A stretch of 64,000 nt of DNA. Origin: Bacillota bacterium (GTDB taxonomy: Bacteria > Bacillota > Syntrophomonadia > Syntrophomonadales > Syntrophomonadaceae). The stretch spans positions 38,495-102,494 of the forward strand of contig JAKPGY010000091.1 in the NCBI GenBank assembly GCA_029550685.1, given 5' to 3'. Under the pieces are notes generated by a model. It was given only the letters and a program-made list of their open reading frames with translations, did no database searches and was not told the DNA's origin. Shown here in pieces: positions 18,938-30,790 of this stretch. Within the stretch, counting starts at the first letter, position 1; every line of letters starts with the position of its first letter. A program made the position numbers and the translations under genes.

Positions 18938-19922
18938 CCAACCCGAACAGGACATTATCCAGAAAGCCGCCCGGATCATAAAAGCTGGAGAGCTGGTAGC
19001 TTTTCCAACGGAAACCGTATACGGATTAGGAGCCGATGCTTTTTCCTCCCCGGCAGTGGAGAAGATTTATCAAGTCAAAAACCGTCCCCCAGTTAATCCC
19101 TTGCTGGTTCATATTGCCCGCTTCGATCAGGTAAGCCAGCTGGCGGCTGAGGTGACCGCTTCAGCCCGGCTGCTGATGGAGAGATTTTGGCCGGGACCTC
19201 TCTCCCTTATCCTTCCGGCGAAACCTCAGGTTCCTGGTATAGTGACCGCCCATCGTCCCGGGGTAGGCTTGCGCATGCCTTCTCATCCGGTAGCTTTAGC
19301 CTTAATCAACGCGGCTGGTCCCCTGGCCGCTCCCAGCGCCAATTTGTCCGGACGGCCCAGCCCGGTTAACGCTCAGCATGTCAAGGATGATTTGGATGGT
19401 CATATAGCCGCTGTCCTGGATGCCGGAGCTACCGGTTTGGGTATAGAATCTACCGTTGTTGATATGTGCGGCCCTGCCCCTCGTCTGATCAGGATAGGAG
19501 GGGTCAGCCGGTCCCAGTTGGAAAGTATACTGGGGCAAAAGCTGATCATGGCAGCAGAAGAGCCGTCCTCCATACCCCACTACCGGACCTCAGCGCAAGT
19601 TTTATTGGCAGGCAGCGAAACAATGCTGCAAGCAACAGCGCAGAAATACTTAAACCAGGGGAAAAAGGTGGCAGTTGTACATAATAATATTTCTCCGGCA
19701 CATAAAATAGAAGGAGTGAGTCTTTTCCATCTTAATTTAGGTTCTGCAGGATCAGATATTTACCAGGTATTGCGTGAAGCGGAAAAACAGCAAATCGAAG
19801 TTTTAATATTTGCTCCCTTACCTGAGGCAACCGATGGAGTAACTGCAGCGGTGCTGGATCGTATTTGCCAGGCTGCTCAAAATGACCCCTATAGAACAGG
19901 ACGCGATGCAGAAAAAACTTAA
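18903..19922 (+). CDS. ywlC: L-threonylcarbamoyladenylate synthase, Sua5 type
   Basis: Makes threonylcarbamoyl-AMP for t6A37 of ANN-decoding tRNAs. About 339 aa: YrdC domain (GELVAFPTETVYGLGADAF, KNRPPVNPLLVH, SANLSGRPSP) plus a C-terminal Sua5 domain (KVAVVHNN... ). AAGGAG at 18891-18896 lies six bases before a GTG at 18903; ATG at 18897 abuts the site and is less likely. Overlaps the end of prmC. Followed by a repeat-filled gap before mntP. Bacillus has spoIIR and ywlA/B in this interval; they are absent. Confidence 0.94.
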   Translation: MVKTIYWQVNPDQPEQDIIQKAARIIKAGELVAFPTETVYGLGADAFSSPAVEKIYQVKNRPPVNPLLVHIARFDQVSQLAAEVTASARLLMERFWPGPLSLILPAKPQVPGIVTAHRPGVGLRMPSHPVALALINAAGPLAAPSANLSGRPSPVNAQHVKDDLDGHIAAVLDAGATGLGIESTVVDMCGPAPRLIRIGGVSRSQLESILGQKLIMAAEEPSSIPHYRTSAQVLLAGSETMLQATAQKYLNQGKKVAVVHNNISPAHKIEGVSLFHLNLGSAGSDIYQVLREAEKQQIEVLIFAPLPEATDGVTAAVLDRICQAAQNDPYRTGRDAEKT

Positions 19923-19964
19923 AACCTGTTATTGCCCCCTTCGGGGACTACTGATGCTCCCTTC

Positions 19965-20174
19965 GCAGGAGTATTAGCCGGGCGAGTGACGTACGACGAG
20001 CCGTTGCAACCCACGGCAAAACTGAGGGCTGCGATGCGGAGCGAGAAACAGGATGTTTCGAGCAGCGAGGACTGAGTGCATGGATGCCGAATTCTTAAGC
20101 GGTCCGCATCGCACCGAAGTGAGCCGATGTGTTGCAGGCGAGGAGTCTTGGAGCGAGCCGGCTAACACTCCTGC
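19965..20174 (-). repeat. Repeat family A, copy 2 (MITE-like)
   Basis: Inverted orientation relative to 12859-13065. Ends GCAGGAGTATTAGCCGG and CCGGCTAACACTCCTGC are inverted repeats. Differences between copies are scattered substitutions and very short indels, as expected of an old dispersed element. Confidence 0.8.
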
Positions 20175-20191
20175 AAAGCTGTGCCTAGTAA

Positions 20192-20392
20192 CCAGTAGGT
20201 TCATCATGCGCACCAGTTCCGTCGTCATGATATAGTAACGGCTCGATGCGCGACTCAGGGGGTACCGGGCTAAACAAACCTCCTATCTGATAGCCCTCTT
20301 ACGGACATCCTGTCCCTCGCCCTCCTTCGTCCGCCCATCTTCACCGGCTATATCGAACTCCTCCACTAAGGTGCTCGTGGCAAACCTACTGG
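20192..20392 (-). repeat. Repeat family B, copy 1 (MITE-like)
   Basis: About 201 bases bounded by CCAGTAGGTT and AACCTACTGG inverted ends. The reverse complement aligns with 56507-56707 almost end to end; conserved interior includes CGGTGAAGATG, GCGGACGAAGG, GCCCGGTACCCCCTGAGTCG and TTACTATATC. Short internal hairpins such as GGACAGGATGTCC are kept in both copies. Confidence 0.8.
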
Positions 20393-20453
20393 CTGCTATA
20401 TAGGTGAGAGGCGTTTTCACAGCATGTAGTCTTTCACACCAAGGAGATAGCTG

Positions 20454-21047
20454 ATGATCGAACAATATATAACTATTATACTGGTGGCCATAGTCCTGGG
20501 ACTGGATGCCTTTTCTCTTTCCCTGGGTATGGGCTTGAAAGGTGTAACCCGCAGTTTTGAAACCAAGTTCGTGTCTACGGTGGGTATTCTCCATGTAATA
20601 ATGCCCTTGATCGGGTTGGGCCTGGGTGCAGCTGTAGGACGTTTCCTGGGGGTGTGGGCAGCCCGGGTGGGCGCTTTAGTCCTGGCCTACATCGCTTTGG
20701 ACCTGCTGCTGAAAGGATATAGACAGCTGCGTCCCCGAGCATATAAATTTTCTGAAGCCCAGCGACTCCTGTCCCTTCAGACATCGAAACGGAACTTTTC
20801 TTCTGACTGGTGGAGTATTATAGTGCTGGGAGTATCAGTCAGTATTGATGCCTTGACAGTCGGTTTCGGTTTAGGTACTTTAAGAGTGCCTGTATTCTTT
20901 ACCGTAATCCTTATGGGAGCCACAGCCGCAATTATGACCGTAGCCGGATTCGCCGGGGGCAGAGTATTTGGCCGTTTGGCAGGAAGCTATGCCCAATTGG
21001 TTGGGGGAGTGATACTAATGGCTCTGGCTATAAAATGGGTTTTATAA
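20454..21047 (+). CDS. mntP: Manganese efflux pump MntP family
   Basis: Polytopic membrane protein, 197 aa, about six hydrophobic segments in two similar halves: VLGLDAFSLSLGMGL in the first and LGVSVSIDALTVGFGLG in the second, each with a buried Asp, the family hallmark. MntP exports excess Mn2+. Equals Bacillus ywlD position. AAGGAG precedes the ATG by about eight bases. Any metal control is not visible; the upstream region is mobile-type repeat. Confidence 0.88.
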   Translation: MIEQYITIILVAIVLGLDAFSLSLGMGLKGVTRSFETKFVSTVGILHVIMPLIGLGLGAAVGRFLGVWAARVGALVLAYIALDLLLKGYRQLRPRAYKFSEAQRLLSLQTSKRNFSSDWWSIIVLGVSVSIDALTVGFGLGTLRVPVFFTVILMGATAAIMTVAGFAGGRVFGRLAGSYAQLVGGVILMALAIKWVL

Positions 21048-21060
21048 AAGGAGGATCGGT

Positions 21061-21531
21061 ATGAAAAAGGTGCTGTTTGTATGTACCGGAAATACCTGTC
21101 GAAGTCCTATGGCGGAGGCTCTTTTTACCAGGATGCTGCAGCTAAGCGGTTACCCTGCCGACGAAATCAGGGTTGAATCAGCCGGGCTGTATGCCTGGGA
21201 GAATGACCAGGCTACTCCGGAAGCGATAGAGGTTATGAGCCAGTTGGGTATCGATCTTACCGGTCACCGTTCCCGCTCAATTGATGATGCCATGGTGCAA
21301 GAGGCTGATTTAATTTTAACTATGACTAGAAACCATCGGGATAAGCTGCAAGAATTATTTCCTCATCTAAGAAGCAAAATTTATACTCTGGCCGAATATG
21401 CGGGCCAACCGGATGAAGAAATCCCTGATCCCTATGGGCAGAATATAGAGACTTATCAACAAGCCCTGCAGCAGATAAAAAGCCTTTTAGAAAAAATTAT
21501 TGTCAACCAGCAAGAATCTCGCCTTAATTAA
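21061..21531 (+). CDS. ywlE: Protein-arginine phosphatase-like (LMW-PTP fold)
   Basis: 156 aa low-molecular-weight phosphatase. The P-loop CTGNTCRSP has nucleophile Cys8 and Arg14. Thr12 equals the Bacillus YwlE Thr11 that selects phospho-arginine over phosphotyrosine. The catalytic Asp is in IPDPYG. YwlE removes phosphate from arginines placed by McsB, whose gene is also in this window. Located 14 bases after mntP with an AAAAGGAGG site, as in Bacillus. Confidence 0.9.
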   Translation: MKKVLFVCTGNTCRSPMAEALFTRMLQLSGYPADEIRVESAGLYAWENDQATPEAIEVMSQLGIDLTGHRSRSIDDAMVQEADLILTMTRNHRDKLQELFPHLRSKIYTLAEYAGQPDEEIPDPYGQNIETYQQALQQIKSLLEKIIVNQQESRLN

Positions 21532-21583
21532 TTGCAATATAACTGCAACCAAAGGCTGTATTACCGAAAACGAGGTGAATTAG

Positions 21584-22036
21584 TTGAAAATCGCTATCGG
21601 ATGTGATCATGCCGGTTACGACCTGAAACAGGAAATCATAAACCATTTGCAGAATGATGGTCATACTGTAGTAGACTGTGGTACCTATAGCCGTGACTCT
21701 GTGGATTATCCTGATATAGCAGCAAATGTATGTTCTCTGGTGCTGGAAGAGGATATCCCCGGTATATTGATCTGTGGCACCGGCATAGGTATTTCAATTG
21801 CTGCTAATAAGGTCAAGGGTATACGGGCAGCCCTGTGTAATGACTGCTATACTGCCCGCCTGGCCAGAGAGCATAATAATGCCAATATAGTAGCACTGGG
21901 CTCTCGTGTTATTGGACCAGGCCTGGCAGTCGAAGTGGTAAAAACCTTTATCAGTACCCCTTTCGCAGCAGGGAGACACCAGCGCCGGGTAGAAAAGATA
22001 TGTCAGCTAGAAAATGCTGGCTTGAGGGAGGAGTAA
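21584..22036 (+). CDS. rpiB: Ribose-5-phosphate isomerase B
   Basis: Interconverts ribose 5-phosphate and ribulose 5-phosphate. 150 aa, [15 protein letters not shown] start, the [14 protein letters not shown] motif, and the active Cys in [15 protein letters not shown] start. The C-terminus overlaps upstream-reading frame of glyA but the chosen glyA start lies just downstream. Confidence 0.95.
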   Translation: MKIAIGCDHAGYDLKQEIINHLQNDGHTVVDCGTYSRDSVDYPDIAANVCSLVLEEDIPGILICGTGIGISIAANKVKGIRAALCNDCYTARLAREHNNANIVALGSRVIGPGLAVEVVKTFISTPFAAGRHQRRVEKICQLENAGLREE

Positions 22037-22041
22037 AACAG

Positions 22042-23292
22042 GTGGACTATATTGAACAGTATGTGAGGCCAGTGGATCCGGAAGTAGCTGAAGCTATTGC
22101 CCAGGAAGAACACCGGCAGAATTATAAGCTGGAGCTGATTGCATCGGAGAATTTTGTCTCCCGGGCCGTCATGGCCGCTCAAGGCGGAGTAATGACTAAC
22201 AAGTATGCGGAAGGATATCCAGGTAAACGTTATTATGGTGGGTGCGAATATGTAGATGTGGTTGAAGAACTAGCCCGCACCAGGGCCAAAACTCTTTTTG
22301 GAGCCGAGCATGTTAATGTTCAGCCCCATTCTGGAGCACAAGCCAATACCGCCGTTTATTTTGCTGCCCTTGAACCAGGGGATACCGTCCTGGGTATGAA
22401 CCTAAACCATGGAGGTCACTTGACCCATGGCAGCAAGGTAAATATATCCGGAAAATATTTTAACTTCGTAGATTACGGTGTAAGCCCGGACAGCGAAACC
22501 ATTGATTATGATCAAGTACGCCAGGTGGCCCTCCAGTACCGGCCAAAAATGATCGTAGCTGGTGCCAGTGCTTACCCGCGTATAATAGATTTCCAGCGCT
22601 TCAGAGCTATTGCTGATGAAGTGGGTGCTTATCTATTTGTAGATATGGCCCATATTGCCGGTCTGGTAGCAGCAGGGCTCCACCCTTCTCCCATTCCCTA
22701 TGCCGATTTTGTTACTACCACTACCCATAAAACCTTGCGCGGACCCCGGGGCGGATTAATCATGTGCCGTGAAGAGTGGGGAGCCAAAATAGATAAAGCG
22801 GTATTCCCCGGTATTCAGGGCGGACCGCTCATGCATGTTATTGCTGCCAAAGCGGTATGTTTTAAGGAAGCATTGACCGGAGAATTTAAGCAGTACCAGC
22901 AGGATATAGTTGAGAATGCAGCAGCATTAGCTGATGCTTTGGTGAAGAATGGTTTGAGACTAGTCTCCGGAGGAACTGATAACCATCTTATGCTGGTAGA
23001 TGTACGGCCTAAAGGGTTAACTGGAAAAGAAGCTGAGGAAATTCTGGAAAAAGTCAATATTACGGTCAACAAAAACGCCATTCCTTTTGACCCGCAGAAA
23101 CCTACTATAACCAGTGGTATTCGCATGGGTACACCGGCATTGACTACCCGCGGATTTAAGAATCATGACATGCTGGAAGTAGCCCAGGCTATAACCATAG
23201 CTTTGGACCATCCACAGGAGGATAACTATTTGCAGGAGGCCCGGCAAATAGTTAAAAAGCTGTGTGATAAATATCCCCTGTACAGCGTATAA
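22042..23292 (+). CDS. glyA: Serine hydroxymethyltransferase
   Basis: PLP enzyme converting serine and THF to glycine and methylene-THF, feeding one-carbon units to thymidylate (thyX is in this window). 416 aa; PLP lysine Lys230 in [10 protein letters not shown], cofactor motifs [12 protein letters not shown] and [11 protein letters not shown] start at 22042 has GGGAGGAG in front; an ATG at 22000 inside rpiB is in frame but lacks a site. Confidence 0.97.
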   Translation: MDYIEQYVRPVDPEVAEAIAQEEHRQNYKLELIASENFVSRAVMAAQGGVMTNKYAEGYPGKRYYGGCEYVDVVEELARTRAKTLFGAEHVNVQPHSGAQANTAVYFAALEPGDTVLGMNLNHGGHLTHGSKVNISGKYFNFVDYGVSPDSETIDYDQVRQVALQYRPKMIVAGASAYPRIIDFQRFRAIADEVGAYLFVDMAHIAGLVAAGLHPSPIPYADFVTTTTHKTLRGPRGGLIMCREEWGAKIDKAVFPGIQGGPLMHVIAAKAVCFKEALTGEFKQYQQDIVENAAALADALVKNGLRLVSGGTDNHLMLVDVRPKGLTGKEAEEILEKVNITVNKNAIPFDPQKPTITSGIRMGTPALTTRGFKNHDMLEVAQAITIALDHPQEDNYLQEARQIVKKLCDKYPLYSV

Positions 23293-23312
23293 CAAGAAAT
23301 GAGGGTTATCGC

Positions 23313-23771
23313 ATGGACACGCGTCCCAGCTGGAATGAGTATTTTTTAGAAGTAGCTGATCTGGTAGCTACCCGTTCCACCTGCTTGCGCCGGCAAGTAG
23401 GAGCAGTTTTGGTAAAAGACAAACGTATAATTTCCACCGGTTACAATGGGGCACCTCGCAAGCTTAAGCACTGTAGTGAAACGGGCTGTCTCCGGACGGA
23501 GAACGATATTCCTTCCGGACAGCGTTACGAATTGTGCCGGGGGGTACATGCTGAGCAAAATGCTATCATTAATGCTGCTTACTACGGGATTTCTACCCAG
23601 GATACCGTGATGTATTGTACCAATCAGCCATGTATCATATGTGCTCGTATGATCATTAATGCCGGGATTGAAAAAGTAGTACATAGAGGTAATTTTCAGG
23701 ATGATATCGCTCTGGAACTGATGCGGGAAGCAGGAATCGAGCTGGTGGTGGTGGAAAAACATAACCGGTAG
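23313..23771 (+). CDS. dCMP/cytidylate deaminase (ComEB-like)
   Basis: Zinc deaminase, 152 aa, probably dCMP to dUMP, giving the substrate of thymidylate synthase. Zn and catalytic residues: HAE (79-81) and PCIIC (106-110). SWNEYFLEVADLVATRSTC is the characteristic N-terminus. Follows glyA by 20 bases. Confidence 0.92.
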   Translation: MDTRPSWNEYFLEVADLVATRSTCLRRQVGAVLVKDKRIISTGYNGAPRKLKHCSETGCLRTENDIPSGQRYELCRGVHAEQNAIINAAYYGISTQDTVMYCTNQPCIICARMIINAGIEKVVHRGNFQDDIALELMREAGIELVVVEKHNR

Positions 23772-23812
23772 GTTCATACCAGCCAGTTGTGATGAACGGA
23801 GAGCGATATATC

Positions 23813-24124
23813 ATGGAAGCAAAAACATTATCACTTCCCCGGCTTAACCAATTGACCCCTACCCTGGAGTCCACCGCTTTGAAACTGATGGAGGAAGCCG
23901 GAGAACTGGCCCAAGTGATCGGAAAATTTCGAGGCTTGAGCGGGGAAAAGGTTGACTGGGATGATAAGACGGTAGTCAAAGAGATAACCCGGGAACTGTT
24001 GGACGTGGCCCAAACCGCAGTAACCATGATGTTTGTTATGGAAGAGCAATTTGGAGTTGATTTGGATCAAGCTTTGCAAGAGCACTGGGCCAAGTTAGAA
24101 CGTAAAGGCTACCTGGCTCGTTGA
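23813..24124 (+). CDS. MazG-like nucleotide pyrophosphohydrolase
   Basis: All-alpha NTP-PPase fold, 103 aa. Metal-binding pattern LKLMEEAGELAQ with a second helix ITRELLDVAQTAVTM (EExxE...ExxD type). May hydrolyse dUTP or non-canonical NTPs, consistent with the dCMP deaminase just upstream. GGAGAG precedes the ATG at 23813; an upstream in-frame GTG has no site. Confidence 0.8.
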   Translation: MEAKTLSLPRLNQLTPTLESTALKLMEEAGELAQVIGKFRGLSGEKVDWDDKTVVKEITRELLDVAQTAVTMMFVMEEQFGVDLDQALQEHWAKLERKGYLAR

Positions 24125-24325
24125 GATTAAAATCGACAAAAATTTATAGCTGTGGTTTAACTAAAAAGCAGGCTGCCGGAGAAGCTGGCAGCAGTATTCG
24201 TTTACTTTTGATCCAGGGGTATAGGAAGCCTTGAGAAAAAATACCCTGTATAAAAAAGGGTTTTGACTGTTTATGACGAATACAATTAACGGATATTTGT
24301 CAACCTATAAACTAAGGAGTGGGGA

Positions 24326-24583
24326 ATGGCCAACGCCAAGAAAAACTGGGTAAAATCTTTAAGTGATGCGATAAATATGGCAACTACCATAGCAGCAGCT
24401 ATAGCACTAGGGTATTTGGGAGGCAGGTGGCTGGATACCAGGTTCGATACGGAACCCTGGCTTAGCGTCGCCGGCTTTTTACTTGGCGTAGCCACAGGAA
24501 TAAAAGTAATGTGGGACCGCACCATGGCAAGCGGGAATTCCTACACATCTAAAGGGGATGATGATTCCTCCGGTGAAAAATAA
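24326..24583 (+). CDS. atpZ: AtpZ/AtpI-family small membrane protein
   Basis: 85 aa with two membrane segments (TTIAAAIALGYLGGRWL and WLSVAGFLLGVATGIKVMW) and the GG(R)WLD signature of AtpZ. Related proteins help Mg2+/Ca2+ supply or c-ring assembly for ATP synthase. It heads the atp operon. A second AtpI gene of about 120 residues, usual between atpZ and atpB, is not present. AAGGAGTGGGGA lies before the ATG. Confidence 0.8.
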   Translation: MANAKKNWVKSLSDAINMATTIAAAIALGYLGGRWLDTRFDTEPWLSVAGFLLGVATGIKVMWDRTMASGNSYTSKGDDDSSGEK

Positions 24584-24593
24584 GGAGGTCATT

Positions 24594-24650
24594 CGGATCG
24601 TTACCGATCCGTATGGGAATATTATCTCCAACCTGAGGGCACAGGTTGGA
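24594..24650 (+). other. Two hairpins between atpZ and atpB
   Basis: CGGATCG-TTAC-CGATCCG (24594-24611) and TCCAACCTG-AGGGCA-CAGGTTGGA (24627-24650) are perfect stems without T-runs, so they are better seen as processing or stability elements than terminators. Confidence 0.6.
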
Positions 24651-24688
24651 TACTCGACAATCTAATATGAAGGGGGGGAGAAATAGTT

Positions 24689-25372
24689 ATGCTATTTGGT
24701 ATGTTGGATGGGGTGTTTTTTCACCTGGGTCCAATTCCAGTTGACCATATCATAGTAACCGAATGGGTTATTATAGCTTTAATTGGGCTTATCGCCTATT
24801 TTGCCACCCGGGATATGCAGATGGTTCCCCGGGGTCTACAGAATGCTTTCGAAATGATCATCATTTGGACCTACGACTTTTTTACCCAGTTAATGGACAA
24901 AGAGCACGTCGCCAAGAAGTGGGCTCCACTGCTCACGGCTTTTTTCCTTTTCATACTGCTCAGTAACTACAGTGGTCTTCTTCCTGGGGCTGCTGGCATT
25001 TCTGGTTATCAACCGCCAACCAGTAACTGGAATATCACCTTGACTCTAGCCATGATTACCTTCTTCTCAGTTCATATAGCTGGATTTGCAGAGCATGGTG
25101 GTCATTACTTGGGTCATTTTGTAAGTCCAAGTTGGGCAATGTTGCCGCTGAATCTGGTGGAAGAGCTGGCCCATCCGCTGTCCCTCACCGTCCGTCTTTT
25201 CGGGAACATCTTTGGTGAGGAAATGGTTATTGCGTTTCTGTTGTTCATGGCACCCTTTATTGTACCTGGAGCGATAATGGGTTTAAGCTTGTTGTTGGGT
25301 GCTATCCAGGCTATTGTTTTTACCATACTGTCTGCTAGTTATATAGCTGCTGCTACTGGAGAGGGTCATTAA
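24689..25372 (+). CDS. atpB: ATP synthase Fo subunit a
   Basis: Membrane stator half of the ion channel. 227 aa, five to six hydrophobic segments. The essential arginine is in LSLTVRLFGNIFGEE, and the last helix has LLGAIQAIVFTILSASYI. Strong AGGGGGGGAG site. First structural gene of the BEFHAGDC operon. Confidence 0.96.
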   Translation: MLFGMLDGVFFHLGPIPVDHIIVTEWVIIALIGLIAYFATRDMQMVPRGLQNAFEMIIIWTYDFFTQLMDKEHVAKKWAPLLTAFFLFILLSNYSGLLPGAAGISGYQPPTSNWNITLTLAMITFFSVHIAGFAEHGGHYLGHFVSPSWAMLPLNLVEELAHPLSLTVRLFGNIFGEEMVIAFLLFMAPFIVPGAIMGLSLLLGAIQAIVFTILSASYIAAATGEGH

Positions 25373-25409
25373 AAATTAACATAAATTTTAAGTGGCTCTG
25401 CATAATTAG

Positions 25410-25661
<252 letters not shown>

Positions 25662-25686
25662 GGAATTATCAGGAGACCTGATTTGT

Positions 25687-25719
25687 GGGCGGTTGAGCTG
25701 TGTTTGAGCTCCACCGCCC
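25687..25719 (+). other. Intercistronic hairpin atpE-atpF
   Basis: GGGCGGT-T-GAGCT ... AGCTC-C-ACCGCCC: a long interrupted stem without T-run right after the c-subunit gene, well placed to stabilise the atpE mRNA end and help make more c than other subunits. Confidence 0.6.
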
Positions 25720-25757
25720 CAAATACTATCTGCTCAGAGATTGGAGGTAGCACATCC

Positions 25758-26381
25758 GTGTTAAGGAACAAACGGTTTTATATTGCTGTGCTCCTTTTAA
25801 CCAGTGTGTTTGTACTTGGATTTGCCTCCTTATGCTTGGCGTCCGGAGGTGCCGGAGGCGGAGCTATACCGCAGCCGGAAGGGCATACTCCCCATATTCC
25901 CAACTGGTATGCCATAGGCTGGACCGCAGTGAACTTCTTAATACTGCTGGCGCTGTTGTACAAGTTTGCCTATAATCCCATCAATGCCATGCTGGAACAG
26001 CGTACCACCACTATCGAGAGTTCCCTGAAACATGCAGAAGAGGTCAAGATCGAAGTCGAGCAAATGCGTAAGGAAGCACAGAGCAACCTGGCTGAATCCC
26101 GCAAGGAAGCTCAGGAAATTGTAGCCCGGGCTACCAAGGCGGCAGAAGAGGCCAAAAATGAAATCATCACCAAAGCCAAGGAAGAAGCGGATAATATCAA
26201 AGCTAAAACCGAAGCCGAGCTTAAGGTTGCTACCGAACAGGCCAAGATGGAATTAAAGGATACTGCGGCTTCCCTGGCAATTCTGGCGGCAGAAAAGGTC
26301 CTGGGACGTGCTATAACTGACGAGGACCACAAACGGCTGGTAAAGGACTTTGTTAATGAGGCGGGCGATCTATTATGTTAA
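25758..26381 (+). CDS. atpF: ATP synthase Fo subunit b
   Basis: Peripheral stalk, 207 aa from the GTG with GGAGGT upstream. It has two N-terminal hydrophobic stretches: a signal-like one (FYIAVLLLTSVFVLGFASLCLA) and, after a Gly/Pro linker, the usual membrane anchor (IGWTAVNFLILLALLYKF). A long charged coiled coil follows (about 80-185). The extra leading segment is longer than standard b subunits of about 160 residues and may be cleaved. Seven-base overlap with atpH. Confidence 0.93.
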   Translation: MLRNKRFYIAVLLLTSVFVLGFASLCLASGGAGGGAIPQPEGHTPHIPNWYAIGWTAVNFLILLALLYKFAYNPINAMLEQRTTTIESSLKHAEEVKIEVEQMRKEAQSNLAESRKEAQEIVARATKAAEEAKNEIITKAKEEADNIKAKTEAELKVATEQAKMELKDTAASLAILAAEKVLGRAITDEDHKRLVKDFVNEAGDLLC

Positions 26382-26923
26382 ACAGAAGTGTTGCTCGGCG
26401 CTATGCCGAGGCATTCTTCAGCATTGCCCAGGAACAGGATAAAATAGACCAGTATCAGCAGGAGTTGGAGAAACTGGTCCAGGTTATTGAGGAGACTGAA
26501 AACCTCAAGGAATATCTGGCCCATCTCCTGGTTCCGGCCAAGGAAAAGAAGGACATCGCTAACAAAATATTTACCGAACATGTTTCTGCGACTACTTTGA
26601 ACTTCTTCAATCTCTTGATTGACAAACGCCGGGAAGTATACTTGAATGCCATACTCGACGAGTACAAGGAGATGGCCGACGAGTCTCGCAATATTGCCAA
26701 AGCCGATCTGGTAGCGGCTCAAGAGGTTTCCGAAGAAGATGTAAAAATGCTTGCTGAGAAATTATCTGTGTCTATGGGGAAAACGGTACAGCTTAAGGTG
26801 TCGGTAGATCCGGCTTTACTTGGAGGGGTGAAGATAAGGCTGGGAGACCAGATCATAGACGGTACCGTGGCCAAAAAGCTGGAAATGCTGAAAGAACAAC
26901 TCAAGCAGGTGAAGATTAGTTAA
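26375..26923 (+). CDS. atpH: ATP synthase F1 subunit delta
   Basis: 182 aa; caps the F1 head and joins it to the b stalk. Starts VARRYAEAFFSIAQEQ, ends with DPALLGGVKIRLGDQIIDGT, both hallmark stretches. Overlaps the atpF stop. Confidence 0.95.
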   Translation: MLNRSVARRYAEAFFSIAQEQDKIDQYQQELEKLVQVIEETENLKEYLAHLLVPAKEKKDIANKIFTEHVSATTLNFFNLLIDKRREVYLNAILDEYKEMADESRNIAKADLVAAQEVSEEDVKMLAEKLSVSMGKTVQLKVSVDPALLGGVKIRLGDQIIDGTVAKKLEMLKEQLKQVKIS

Positions 26924-26944
26924 TCGATAGGGGTGAGCACATAA

Positions 26945-28459
<1,515 letters not shown>

Positions 28460-28471
28460 GTGGTGAGATAA

Positions 28472-29353
28472 ATGGCAGGAGCTGGCGTAAGAGAATATAA
28501 GCGCAGAATACGAAGTGTAAAAAATATGCAGCAGATTACCAAGGCCATGAAAATGGTGGCTGCTGCGAAACTGCGCCGCGCTCAGGAGAGAGCCGAGGCA
28601 TCCCGTCCCTATACTGATACTTTGCAGGGAACTCTGGCTCGTTTAGCCGCCGTAGCCTATGATGTCCGGCATCCGCTTCTGGAAGTTCGCGAAGAGGTCC
28701 GTAAAGTTGGCTACATAGTTATTACTGGTGACCGCGGTCTATGCGGGGCATTTAACACCAATGTTATACGGGCAGCTACTACAGCTATGGCTGAGGATAA
28801 ACGCAATGTCCAAAACGGTATTATTGCGGTAGGAAGAAGGGGGCGCGACTTTTTCAGAAAACGCGGAGGGGTTGACGCAGAGTTCGTTAACCTTGGTGAT
28901 AATCCTAGCTATGCCGATGCACGGGAAATTGGCCGTTATATAATGAACGCCTATGAAAATGAAGAGCTAGACGAAGTATACTTGGTCTACGGCAGGTTTA
29001 TAAATGTACTGAGACAGGTTCCCACCGTGCATAAAATTTTGCCGCTGGAACCGCCTCAGCAGGAAGAGACGGAAGAGCAGTATGTTGACTACATCTATGA
29101 ACCGAGTGCCGAGGATATTCTGCTTACTCTGCTGCCGCGCTATATTGGCAGCCAGATTTATCATGCTCTGCTGGAAAGCAAAGCCAGCGAACTCGGTGCT
29201 CGAATGACCGCCATGAGCAATGCCACAGAAAACGCTGGGGAGATCATCGATACCCTGACCCTGGAGATGAACAAGGTCCGCCAGGCAGCTATCACAGATG
29301 AAATCCTCGATATCGTCGGCGGCGCTGAAGCTCTGAAAAAAGGAGGAAAGTAA
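28472..29353 (+). CDS. atpG: ATP synthase F1 subunit gamma
   Basis: 293 aa rotor shaft. N-terminal helix KRRIRSVKNMQQITKAMKMV and C-terminal AMSNATENAGEIIDTL both match the family. Twelve bases after atpA with GGTGGTGA. Confidence 0.97.
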   Translation: MAGAGVREYKRRIRSVKNMQQITKAMKMVAAAKLRRAQERAEASRPYTDTLQGTLARLAAVAYDVRHPLLEVREEVRKVGYIVITGDRGLCGAFNTNVIRAATTAMAEDKRNVQNGIIAVGRRGRDFFRKRGGVDAEFVNLGDNPSYADAREIGRYIMNAYENEELDEVYLVYGRFINVLRQVPTVHKILPLEPPQQEETEEQYVDYIYEPSAEDILLTLLPRYIGSQIYHALLESKASELGARMTAMSNATENAGEIIDTLTLEMNKVRQAAITDEILDIVGGAEALKKGGK

Positions 29354-30787
<1,434 letters not shown>

Positions 30788-30790
30788 CGT

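Larger units (their letters stand above)
19923..20453. repeat. Repeat-filled gap between ywlC and mntP
   Basis: About 530 bases holding repeat family A copy 2 (19965-20174) and, 17 bases later, family B copy 1 (20192-20392), then 60 bases leading to mntP. No coding sequence with a ribosome site. No manganese (yybP-ykoY) riboswitch was recognised here although mntP genes often have one. Confidence 0.8.

Noticed and set aside
20393..20453. Manganese riboswitch before mntP
   Set aside because: No conserved yybP-ykoY motif was found; the sequence upstream belongs to repeat family B.
19974..20594. Reverse-strand frames upstream of mntP
   Set aside because: They cover repeat families A and B and the mntP start. 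The related copy at 56.5 kb has an in-frame stop and a one-base shift, so the repeat is not protein coding.
24236..24325. Possible sigma-A promoters for the atp operon (TTGACT, TACAAT)
   Set aside because: Both hexamers are present but only 12 bases apart; no pair with acceptable spacing could be named.
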